A DNA stretch of 64,000 bases from Linnemannia hyalina. Lineage: Eukaryota; Mortierellomycota; Mortierellomycetes; Mortierellales; Mortierellaceae. The notes under the pieces are model-generated. The model was not told the origin of the DNA and made no database searches. It was given only the letters and a program-made list of their open reading frames with translations. Shown piece after piece: positions 43,449 through 54,263 of this stretch (within the stretch, counting starts at the first letter, position 1; every line of letters begins with the position of its first letter). The stretch lies in contig JAHRHY010000021.1 of assembly GCA_019671135.1 (NCBI GenBank), forward strand, positions 496,001 to 560,000. The letters run 5' to 3'. Both the position numbers and the translations under genes were made by a program.

Positions 43449-45155
43449 ATGGACAACCCGCTTCTGCTGCCAGAGATCCTCCTTCACATTACTCCCTACC
43501 TGACTCATCAGGACATCGTCATCTGCCTCAAGGTCTGCCGCCAGTGGAACCAGTCATTCACCCCTCTCATATTCCCCAACATCACCGCCCAGGAAAACTG
43601 GACCACCGCAAAGGACTTTCCCCCTCTTTCCACCCTCATCAAGAATGCCTTCTGGGTAAGGTCTCTCACCCTCAAAACCACGGTCGGACTTGCTCCCTTT
43701 CTCGATCAGTGCACACGCCTCAAGACCCTGGTCGTCCATGGAGACATATTTTCCAAGCAACAGGACACTATCTGGACCGAGCTCACCAGCCTTATCCGCC
43801 ACAACCCCTTGATCGAACGCATCTTTCTTGGCTTCGATCGTCAGAATTCTCCCTCGATAGAATTTCTCCAAGCATTGTCCGAGGCATGTCCGAGTTTGAA
43901 CCGATACGAGTCGAGTCAGGGCAAGTACGGGGATCAGGCGCAGGTCGAGGCTTTGATGAAGGTCCTGCGGCGTGTCAAGTGCGCCTCGACCCGCTACGAA
44001 TCCTTCACCAACATCCCCGTCGACACAACAGGATCATTTCCACACTTGCAGGAACTCACCATCAAGGATGCCAAGGACCTCAGCACCCAATTGCAGGTCG
44101 ACTTGGTCTGCCAGTGCCCCCACCTCCAACATCTCAAGTGGACCGTCTGTCGCGACATGTTCTTCCCTATCCAACAATTCTGTGACCGGATCCCAGCGGC
44201 GTGCCCGAACCTCCGCAAGCTACAGATGGACGGATGCGGGATCCCCTACCCTTGCGATCTCAGCAGGATTCTCAATTCGCTGAGCCAACTCGAGCTGCTG
44301 GCGTTTTGTGGAACCGCCATTTTCTCTAGGACATTTCGAGCGATGGAGCGGCACTTTCGAACCCTGCAATCTTTGGATTTGGCGGACTGTTTTTCGGTCA
44401 AGAGCTGGATGGTGCAGGAAGTTCTGGAGAGCTGCCCCGTCTTGGAGACATTGAAGGTTCCGTACATCTTGATGAGCGATGTGGAAGTTGGAAGACCATG
44501 GGTGGCACTCCGATTGAAACACCTACGAGTCCACTTCAGAACGTCTAAGCTTTGGGGTACGAAATTTATCCGCGAGCACGAGACAATATTCAGGACATTG
44601 GGCAAACTGGCCGACCTGGAGATTCTAGACGTGAGCTGCTTTAACCCTAGGGGCCCTGCAGGACTACAGTTCCGACTCTACCTAGGTCTGGCGGGCATGG
44701 GGATGTTGCGGAAGCTGATGTTTGTGAACATGCACTACACTGACCAAAATATCGGGAACCAGGAATTGGACTGGATCAAGAAGCATTGGCCTCATTTGAC
44801 CAAGGCCGAAGGCATTTTTCATTCTGTCTGGAAACAACACGAGGTCGTGACGAAGGAGTTGCGGGAGTTTGGAATTGAGGTGCCCGATCAGGAGAGACCG
44901 GATCCAGATAGTCAGGGCAGCTCGTGGGCGTTTGATGCTCGCCAGGACAGGGAGGGGACTGATAACGAGGATATGGATGAGGACCAAGAGGATACCGAGT
45001 ACGAAGATTTTGACACGGAGGACCCGGAGGATGTCGTTGTTATGGGATTTAACGTTCAGCCGAGCGAGGTTGTGTTTGAGAAAGGGCCGATTGACGATGA
45101 GGAAGATGATGGGGATGATGGCGACGATGAGGGTGGTGATATGGTTGACGGCTAG
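43449..45155 (+). CDS. F-box/LRR protein with acidic tail
   Basis: 568 residues, one exon. The start was set at ATG 43449, because the in-frame upstream part is a C/T-rich leader and the F-box begins at once (LLLPEILLHITPYLTHQDIVICLKVCRQWNQSF, residues about 3-37, in two parts). Residues about 60-470 are irregular leucine-rich repeats of the cysteine-containing F-box/LRR kind (CPSLNRYES, CPHLQHLKW, CPNLRKLQMDGCG, FRTLQSLDLADC). The last 90 residues are very acidic (DNEDMDEDQEDTEYEDFD). It is probably a substrate receptor of an SCF ubiquitin ligase; the target is unknown. It is not a close paralogue of the regular 28-residue-repeat F-box/LRR genes in the arms. Confidence 0.82.
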   Translation: MDNPLLLPEILLHITPYLTHQDIVICLKVCRQWNQSFTPLIFPNITAQENWTTAKDFPPLSTLIKNAFWVRSLTLKTTVGLAPFLDQCTRLKTLVVHGDIFSKQQDTIWTELTSLIRHNPLIERIFLGFDRQNSPSIEFLQALSEACPSLNRYESSQGKYGDQAQVEALMKVLRRVKCASTRYESFTNIPVDTTGSFPHLQELTIKDAKDLSTQLQVDLVCQCPHLQHLKWTVCRDMFFPIQQFCDRIPAACPNLRKLQMDGCGIPYPCDLSRILNSLSQLELLAFCGTAIFSRTFRAMERHFRTLQSLDLADCFSVKSWMVQEVLESCPVLETLKVPYILMSDVEVGRPWVALRLKHLRVHFRTSKLWGTKFIREHETIFRTLGKLADLEILDVSCFNPRGPAGLQFRLYLGLAGMGMLRKLMFVNMHYTDQNIGNQELDWIKKHWPHLTKAEGIFHSVWKQHEVVTKELREFGIEVPDQERPDPDSQGSSWAFDARQDREGTDNEDMDEDQEDTEYEDFDTEDPEDVVVMGFNVQPSEVVFEKGPIDDEEDDGDDGDDEGGDMVDG

Positions 45156-45444
45156 GCATGTAGCAGCAGTCGATTGATGGAAAATGAAATTACAGCCATA
45201 TGTTCTTAGACACGCGTTTGACAAAACGCGTTAGATTGGACTGCGTTTGATACCTTTAGCACACATCCAAGACAACCTACCCTCTCACGCCTAGACCTCC
45301 GTGCGACTCACGACCCGCCACTCTCACCCATACATCCAACGCTAGAGTCGTCATGGAAGAAAACTTCTTCACCAACCAACGCCCGCTTCCAAACATGACC
45401 AACCCACCCCACTACTACCACCGCCTGCAGCGAGGTCAGAACAA

Positions 45445-45480
<36 letters not shown>

Positions 45481-47369
45481 GAGAGAAGAAACGGAGAAAA
45501 AGACGAGTAGACGAGTGCCAATGAGGGCATGAGGAACCAATGCTAGAGAACATGTCTTCCAGTATAGAAAAGTAACTATGAACGAGGGAAACTGGCTAAT
45601 GGTTTGGTATTTGGTAATGTGGTGATTGCTGGTGATTGCTTCAAGTTATCAGCTGTCAATGGTCAAAGATGCATTTGACCTTCACTCATTTCCGTGTCTT
45701 TTTTTTTCGACACAACCATTTCAGACACACTTTGCTTCCTCACGTCCCTCTTACCTTCATCACATACTTACACCCTACTCACTCTCGTAGAAGACATATG
45801 CTCACAGAAAGACTCACGCTCATCTTCCTACTTCCTTCCTCTTCCACTTCTTTTTTTTTCAACTTCTCCTTGTTTACTCACCTCACTCGTGAGAAGGTGC
45901 TTCCAAACCAACCGTCCAAGGAAACAATACACCTCAAGAATTTCTTCCACCGCAGATGGGGTTATATCGCACAATCCAACAAGCTTGGTTCACCGACCAC
46001 CTCCGTCGCCATCCCGCTCCTCCTCCTTCTATTGATGTCTACAAAGATAACACCAACTCCGACATCAGCGGAAACAACAACGACGATGACGATGGCGAGG
46101 GGGAGGATGACAAGAGAACAAAGAGACGGTCGATTGCAGATCAAATGGCGATCTGGGAGTGTGTCCAGTACTTGGGCTTGGAAGGACAGTAGGATCGAGT
46201 GGCGGTCGCGGTGGGGTTGGAGTCTTGTCCGGGTTTGGGAGTGGCTTGAGAGTGAGTGTTCTCGGATGCTGGCGCTCAAAGACGGGTGAGTCGGTGTTTT
46301 GTTTACAGGTTTGCAGGCACGCGACCGATGGGGTTTGGACAGAAAGGAGGTTGGTGTGATGCATTAGCCACGAAAGTAGGAGGAGGGGCACAGTAGCAAC
46401 GGACAGTGGGAATAGTACCAAGGCAATAGTGAGACTGACACATGAAATGAAAACCAAAAACAACAACAACAACAAATGAAAGACAGACAAAGTGCTCTCA
46501 ACCACAACACTAATCATAGAAGAGAAAGATGGTTCATATCTCTCCTTTTCATGGAAAGTAGGTAGGGGTATTCTGGGAAGGCAGCCATGGTTGGTCAATC
46601 GACATCTATCTAATCAAATTAAAAAGAAAGAAAAAAGCTGGATGCCTTGGCTTGTGTGGGAAAGGTGGGGAAGGTGGGAAAGGTGGGAAAGGGGGGTAAA
46701 TGGAGCATGCACGCATCATATTATTCATTCACAACCCCTGCTTTGTTTCTGCTTGCCTTGCTTGGTCTTGTCTTGGCCACTTGTCTCTATGAGTGTCGGG
46801 CGAGCTTATTTGTTTCGTTGTTCTTTTTCCTTGCTGTTGTTGTTGTTGTTGTTATTGTTGCTGTTGTTATCCCTACCATACCATGTTACACCACCACCAT
46901 GGTCAAATCTCTCTTCTTGACCACAAAATGCTCTCAACCATTTCCTCTTCTGTTCTTCCTTCTTCTTCACTCTACCCTTCCCTTCCCTTCCCTTCCCTTC
47001 CTTTCCCTTCCTCTGCCTCCCTTCATCATCTCCTTCTTCTCTTCTTCTCCATCCGCCCTCTCATCCACACCACACACCAACCCCCCTTTCCTCATACTTC
47101 CTTTCTCTCTACATCCCTCCCCTTCCACATCCCATTAACTTGCTCACCCCTTCCTTCCTTCTTCCTTCTTCCTTCCTCCTTCTTCCTACTTCCGACCATC
47201 CGCCTTTGAGTCAGTCAGACAACCTCCTGCACCACATCTCGTTTCACTCCCCCTTTGAATCCTTACTTTTTTTCTTTGTCTCTGTCAACTGCCTGTCTCC
47301 TGCACCTCTCAGCCTGACTGCTTACTTTATTCTCTCACACACAGCTGCAGCACCCAACACCACAGGACG

Positions 47370-47408
<39 letters not shown>

Positions 47409-47903
47409 AATCTGCAACAAAGGTCACCATTGGTCAGCAAAAGTATGTGTGTATGATCATCACCAGGACCTGTCCTTACTCATGGTGCACGAGTGAGATT
47501 CGACCTCTCCTTCTAACCTGCCAACCTGCCTTTTCTTTCTTTCTCTTCCTGTTCACTCATCCTTCTTTCGCCCCTTCCTTCCTCCTCCTTTTTGTCCCTT
47601 TCCTCCGTGCCACGCGTGTGTATATCGTTCGCTATATTTTATCGCCGACTGCCCTCTCCCCTTCTTGTCCACTTCTTATTCGCCTTGTTTCTCTCTTCCG
47701 TTCACACCACCCCTTTCAGGAACCACCACCACCTCCACCGACAATTAAAAACAGCCAAAAGGAGCCAGGTGCCACACCCTCTTTACAATACCATGGACAC
47801 TCGCTAACATATCTTCCGACAAGACAAGCGAACACTTTCCAAACACTGAGAGCAATTGCGACAGCCGATTGATTTTCTTATCCACCTCACAATCACTCCC
47901 ACC
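45156..47903. other. Intergenic region, mostly simple sequence
   Basis: Contains a GA repeat (45449-45485), a TTG run near 46839-46868, pyrimidine-rich leader-like sequence (46940-47220 and 47500-47730) and a poly-A run of 36 (47370-47405). The C/T-rich part before 47904 is probably the leader of the Rax1-like gene. One small frame at 45956 is listed separately. Confidence 0.5.
45956..46192 (+). CDS. Possible small protein, 78 residues
   Basis: The ATG follows a C/T-rich leader-like stretch. The product starts MGLYRTIQQAWFTDHL, has an acidic Asn/Asp middle, and ends with RRSIADQMAIWECVQYLGL, which could be a helix. The composition looks more protein-like than other frames nearby, but no family, intron or homologue is recognised. 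It could be a chance open frame. Confidence 0.25.
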   Translation: MGLYRTIQQAWFTDHLRRHPAPPPSIDVYKDNTNSDISGNNNDDDDGEGEDDKRTKRRSIADQMAIWECVQYLGLEGQ

Positions 47904-50900
47904 ATGGACGGGGTCGCTTTCCAGGGCATGCCCAGGATCGCCCTCACCCCTGCAGAGGAAGCACAAATGCCCAGGCCCCACTCCTCCGCCTCCCAGGTCG
48001 CCACCGCTGTCCCTTCCGCCTACTCCCGCTCAACCTCCCCCCCACCACCACCACCACTATTACCTTCATCATCATCATCCTCTTCTCGGCATCCTCACAC
48101 CAGAAACCAACATAGCGCCATCGCATATCACCCCTACTACACTAATAATCTCAGCTCAACAGGCTCACTTGCTGAATTGGGAGCACACCTCGCCTCTCCT
48201 TCCTCTGCTTCTATACCCTACTCGGACTCTTACTACTCCCGACCATCCTCGCCTGGCCCACGACCATCCTCTCCCTCCGTACCCTTCCAACACCACACCA
48301 TCTCTGCACCCTCACCTTCAACCCCCAGCAATCTCGGTAGCAATAAGACCACCGGAGCAACTACAGTTGAACATGAATATCCACAAAACCCACAGGAATC
48401 TTACTACTCGCAGATCCCACCCAGGTCTGCCTCTCCTGGACCGTCAAGACTTGCCTTTGCACTTGGACATCGGCCGGCCCGATCCCCATCACCGCAGCTG
48501 TACAACAACAACAACCTCCACGACCACTATCAACCTCGTTCGTCCTATTTCCATCGCAACTCGCATGATGCCCACCCTCGGCCTGGATCCCCGCTTAATC
48601 AGGAACACCAGGACTCTTGGGACAGCAACCACCATGTCCGTCAGCGGATAGACTCGCCCAACGCAGTGACAGAGAGTGACGAAGAAGATTCTGAAAACGA
48701 GAACGATACGGATAACCAAAGGAGGACACCTCAATACCTGCACCGACCCGTGACGCCGCAGCGGTCCAACAGTAAAAGCATCCTCAGTCGACTGCGGGAA
48801 ACGACTAGCCGATTGAGTCTTGGGGATGATTATCGTCGTCCTTCACGTGCCAGCCAAGAATCCAACCAGCATGGCGACAGTGGTGGTCCTCAAACTACTA
48901 GGGATAGCCAGGACTCTTCAGCCTCTCGGCCAGGCGAGAGCGGAGGCAAGGAGGTTTTGCAGGATTTGTCCGACGAGGAGCGAGCGCAGGAACCAAGAAA
49001 GAGTCGATCGGGATGGCGGCCGTCACTGTCGCTCATTCGCCAAGAGAACAGTACCGGATCATACGAAAATAGCAACAACCTCTACCTGCAGAACAACCCA
49101 AATCGAATTAGTGACATGTTGCCCTCCATGGACCCCAACTACGACTCTAACAATAACCCCAACAACCACGACGGCAGTAACGGTCAGGTCAAGAATAACT
49201 CTCGCAAGAAGAGCTCCAAGGCCAGCAAGAAGAAGCGTCGGCGACAGAAGAAGCGGCGAGCAGAGAAACTGGCAGCATTACAGAGACAGCAACAGCTATA
49301 TGATCAACAACTGGCAGAACAGGCCCTCTATCTCCCGGAACTCCCTCAGGTCCTCGATAAGAAGACACGATACCCTCTGAGCTATGACGACTTTGAGGCG
49401 TTCCTACGGAGTCAACGCGCAGTCGAGTATCTTAATTTTTGGACAGTACGTGCTTATTATTTTGTTCGTGTTTATTTTCGAGGAAGCATGTGCATGAATA
49501 CTCCATTTCTATTTGAGCGGCAACTAATGATCACCTTATGAAAACAACAACATAGGATGTTACGGCCCATGAACGACTTTGCAGGACATTTGATGTTTCC
49601 GAGCGGCGGCAAAAGCGTGAACAGCAACTCGAAGAGCGGGCTATCGCTAGAGACAAGAGGCGAATCACCCTGTTGGCAGCCATGGAGTCAGGAAGAATCA
49701 CCCCAGATCCGGAACTCTTGACACAAGGATTTGGAGTAGGCACGGGTATCGGGATCGGCGGCAGTGGACAGGACATTGAAGGATCTAAGATTGACTCTGC
49801 AAGTCGATCCAGTCTTCAGCTACCCTTGAACGACCATCTTTCTTTTCCGCCAGAGAGTCGTCGATATGGCATTCATGATTCTTCGGCCCCTTTTTCTCCA
49901 GCTCCTCCACCTCACTCGGGCTATTTCCAAGGTGTTGCGGTCGGGGATGCATACAATCGACAATTGGCTGGTGCTGGCGCTGGCCGAACGTCGAATGAGA
50001 TAAACAGACCGTCACTGGAAGAGGCCCATATCTCTGAACAGGATGCCGCAGTGGCTGCTGTTGCTATGAGGGCTCAACAAAACGGATTGATGCCTACCAG
50101 CCAAAGTCGGGAAGACACTCGTCGTGGCTCATTCGACTATTACAGACCTCTTCCTGGAGCTGTTCCTGGTGGGAGCGCACTGTCGGGTGTACGGTACCTT
50201 CAGAACAACAACAGCAATGGCTTTGTCGGCGGGCCTCTAACCAGCTCATACTCAGCACCCAATGCCTACAACCTACTAATGCGTGGTCGCGGATCGGTGG
50301 ATGCGATGGCCCGGTCCAACTCGAGGAACTCTAGGACTCGCCCTGCGGCCACGGAAGACTACTTCGGAAACGGCATCCGGGGTGTGACTTCTCAGAACTT
50401 TCAATCACCTCAAACACCACCTCAACTCAGCCACCATCACCAACAGCAGGAAGAAAGCGGTGTGCCATCTGCGGTGTCACAGCCTGACCAGGATGTTCTC
50501 CAGGACGAACATGCGACTGGCATCAATAGACCGCAGCATCCTGGTTTGCGGCGACAGGAATCTCAGCTCTCGATTGCCTTCACCGAGCCCGATCTTCACC
50601 AACGCCCCTCGCTGGCCAGATATGGTGGTACTGGCCCACTTCAAGCGTCACCCATGATTCGTCGTTCTGGCGAGAGCGCCTATGCTCCCAGTCTCTACAG
50701 TATGGCCACGGAGGGTCGAGCTTTGTTGGTTCAGAGTTTCCGCACTATTGGTCTTGAGGATGTTCAGGAATCAGCGCTGAGGATCTACCGCAAGTATTTG
50801 ATACAACTCCGCACGGCTTCTATGGCAGCAGAGGAGGAGGCAGCGGTGTTTGCGGTCGCCAAGGAGAACAGTGGCGGTCGGAAGGATGGACTGAGCCGCC

Positions 50901-53386
50901 CCAGCCTGGAAAAGTCACTTGCGCCAGGATGGGATGGGTATGCCGAGGAGGTCATCGCCGAGTGGAATGAAAAGTGGAAGGGTCGGAGCCGGGAAGCACG
51001 GAGGTCAAGGCGGTTGACGAGAGTAAGGAGGACCTCCTCTGGGCGAAGTGCTGACGGCGACAACAGCGGACAGCCTAGCACTGTTGGAGACGAAGATGGT
51101 CCGCAAGATCATACTGATGACGCAAGTCAAGGACATGGCCTTACAATCAACACACAATCCAAGGCTCCAACTCCAGAGCATGGTCATCGCAAAGGAGGAC
51201 GTGACGACCACGGTGATGAGGAGGACGACGACTATAGGAGCGATGGCGGCTACGACCATGAGGATTATGAGGATGATGATCACGAAGGCAAGGAGCACGA
51301 TGATTATGAGTTGGATGCGACCCGTGGACGACGTGAAAAGTCCTCGGCACCCTCAAGCCCTCTCAGCCCTCGAATGAGAAAGCGAACAGGAACAGGACTC
51401 AGCGCCCTTTTGAACCCACTCCTGACTCGGCTCATGCGCACGGAAACGACGGTTGTGGAGCTGCCCACTTTGACCATCAATACAACGACGATTGAGGAGG
51501 CTGCCGTTCTGGACAATTCGGAGGAGGATGACTCTGATGATGATGACGAGGAGGATGAGGATAGTGATGATGAGGACGAAGGGGATGACGACGAGGAAGA
51601 GAACGACAATGACCAGAATGGTGGCCCTATTGACAAGTTCAGGACTCGTCAGCCTCAAGCTCAGCAGGAGATTCCGGTTATCACCAAGGATTCGCCACCA
51701 TCATCACTAAGATCTAAGCAGGAAGTCGAGGTGGAGGAAGTTGTGGTTGAGGAGGTCGTTGACCGATCTATGCCCACCGCTGCCATTGTCTCCCCACAAA
51801 GCCTTGGTGCGGAATCTGACCAGAGTCAAGGCTATGCCAGTGATACTGAAGCACCCGATGGTCTCCGTGCCACTGCAGCGAGCGAGGCTTCGGATCTCCC
51901 TGATGCTGATGAACCCTCGAGGAAAAGCTCGATTCCGTCGTCATTGTCGTCTTCGTGGGACCAGATCACCAAAAATGATCTCCAGAAGCAAGGTACATGC
52001 CTCGTTCCGTATTGTCAGTTACAATTATGAGCTCTGTTCAAGGGCATGAATTGCTAACATTTATCATTTAACATTGCTTTCATTAATAATAGTGACAATT
52101 TTGCCTCCACCTGTTACATCTTCAACCCGCACCACTCCATATCATCGTCAAGGTCTTCGTGGAGTCCGCATGGGAACCAGGAGGGCGGCCAAGTCAGCAT
52201 CCAAGACAGCCCATAATGTCGGCCTTCATCTTTCGACCTTCTGGAACAGAAACCTTCGCCAGGATTCCGGCTCGAGCTCCTCTAGTCTTGATGTCATCCA
52301 GGTCACCCCAACGACATCTCCACGCGTCAACTTTCAGTTCCAGATTCCTGCAATTGTGATGGATAGCCCTAGCTCGAACGAGAAGAGTGGGTCACTCAGA
52401 GATCAGTCTAGCGAAAAGGTTGGCGGACTTTCCCCTCTTTCGGCGTCTGCGAGCAGCCCTATTGTCCCACTACGGAATGTTGTCGCAACAGGACAGCCAT
52501 CTCACGACATGAATGAAAAGTCGTCACTTCATCCACCATCCCAGTCCTTTGGAACTCCAGGAGAGTTGTCAACTACCACCAGCAAACTCAGCACTGCTCC
52601 AGCCTCGCCTCAGTCTTCGTTCGGTCAGGCGTCTACCGGAGTACCCACAACCCACTTTTCAGGATCGTCGCCCGCTGCTGTGGCTGCCTCTGCCGCAGCT
52701 GCAGCGTTCTACCTCCCAGTGGAATGTCGCCAGCGTATCCACACTCAAGTCCAGGAAGAAGGTCGTACAGAGGCTCCCTACCTGTACGGACCTGCTAAGG
52801 GCTTTGTGACGGACATCGTACTCCAGGATCACTACTACCCCTTGTTCCTCAAGTACGTCGTGCAGCAGAACCTGGGACTCTTGACGCGTCACCATCCCAA
52901 CAATGTGCTCAAGCGCCGTGGGATGATCTGGAGTGGGATTGCCATCTGGTTGGTAGTTTTGGCGGCGCAATTGACGTTGGTCTTGATTGGTCAGGGTGGA
53001 TGGAAGAGCCCTTGGGTATATCTTGTTGGAACCGTTGGTGGGTGGACTGGATCGATTTGCCTCGCGACTGGTATTAAGCGGTTCTCGCCCCTCCTTGGAA
53101 TCGCCGGCAAAATGTAAGTCCTCTTGTCCCATAGTATCATTTGCTCACAGTCGTGATGACAAAAAACTTGCAGGCCAACCACCCTAACTCGCGTTTTCTT
53201 ATTGTGCAAAATGATTTGAATAGTTGCGAGGACAAGCATTTGTTCAGGTTCAGAAAGGTTCTGGAGCCCTCGATCAGGATCCGGCATAGGCTGAGAGCAT
53301 ATTGGATGTTGACCTATTGCTTCTTCTGGTCGACTGTCATCATGGTCATCTTTGCAGCATTGCCTCAGCGGACCACTTCTGAGTGA
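47904..53386 (+). CDS. Rax1-like protein: interrupted RGS domain plus three C-terminal membrane segments
   Basis: Exons 47904-49445, 49556-51992, 52093-53113 and 53224-53386 encode 1,720 residues; all junctions keep frame. The start is the ATG in a strong context, accATGg. The RGS-domain start is LDKKTRYPLSYDDFEAFLRS to YLNFW (about 485-513), continuing over the first splice as DVTAHERLCRTF. Later helices appear far downstream (LLVQSFRTIGLEDVQESALRIYRKYL, given here in one region near residue 870) and then FYLPVECRQRI and YYPLFLKYVVQQNLG near 1540-1590. Three hydrophobic segments follow (about 1602-1624, 1631-1652, 1693-1713), as in yeast Rax1, a bud-site/polarity protein of about 435 residues. 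The extra length is Ser/Pro/Asn-rich and very acidic low-complexity sequence. The family assignment rests on motif order and the membrane tail. Confidence 0.75.
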
Positions 53387-54263
53387 TGTTGGAGGATGAG
53401 AACCGTACGGAGAGTAAGGGGTCATCAGCGTGTCAACGGACACATAACACGAGAGGCAACACAATTCGGCTCAGCGATGCCGCCATTCAGCACGAGGCAA
53501 CCACCGGGAACGCTATTCATTTCTCTTTACATTTCAACACCGTCGGTACTTTTTTTTTCTATACCTCTTGGAACTGCCCTCCAGCTTCACCACCTGTGTC
53601 ATACAATTTCCTGTTCATATCTGCATCGTACATATCTATTCTTATACAACTAATCATTTGTTCGGCTAGCATAATTTTTCTTCATTCTCTTCAGTATTTT
53701 TTGACACAATACCACACCTTGTACCAACGCTACTTTTAGTTCTCTTTCTCTTTCTGTTCTTCCGAAAAAAAATATTCTCCTGACGCGAAAAACACGCGTT
53801 TTTCAATCTCAATTTCAATCATGCATTCGAGGTGTCTTTCGCGCATTGATATATTTTTACGTGTTGAGGAATGAAAACCTTTAGGTTGAGAATGAAGTTG
53901 GATGAGTCTATCAGTAGTTGCAACACTCTACTAGTGCACTGTGTGCTTGATCGTGCCTTCAGCACCCACCATCCTTTAATTATTTTTTTTAGTTAACGAA
54001 GATTAGTGAGGGCATGTCCTCATCAAGGACGTGCTCGCAGGAGACCTTTGGAATACATCTTCCTTTCCTCCTTTCTCGCTATATCAATGTGACCCTCATT
54101 CCTATTGTCACTCACTCGTCTCACCTCTAGCCACCACACACTTCACATCTAAACCATGTCTGTGATTGCTCAGAAATGCAAAAGTTTACTGAACCAGAAA
54201 GAAAAAAGGGTAAAGAAAATGAAAAATGAAGTACAAGTGGCCTTGGACCATAGCCTAAGGCTT
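53387..54263. other. Convergent intergenic region
   Basis: Lies between the stops of the Rax1-like gene (+) and the PD-(D/E)XK gene (-). T-rich and pyrimidine-rich; no gene or repeat recognised. Confidence 0.5.
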
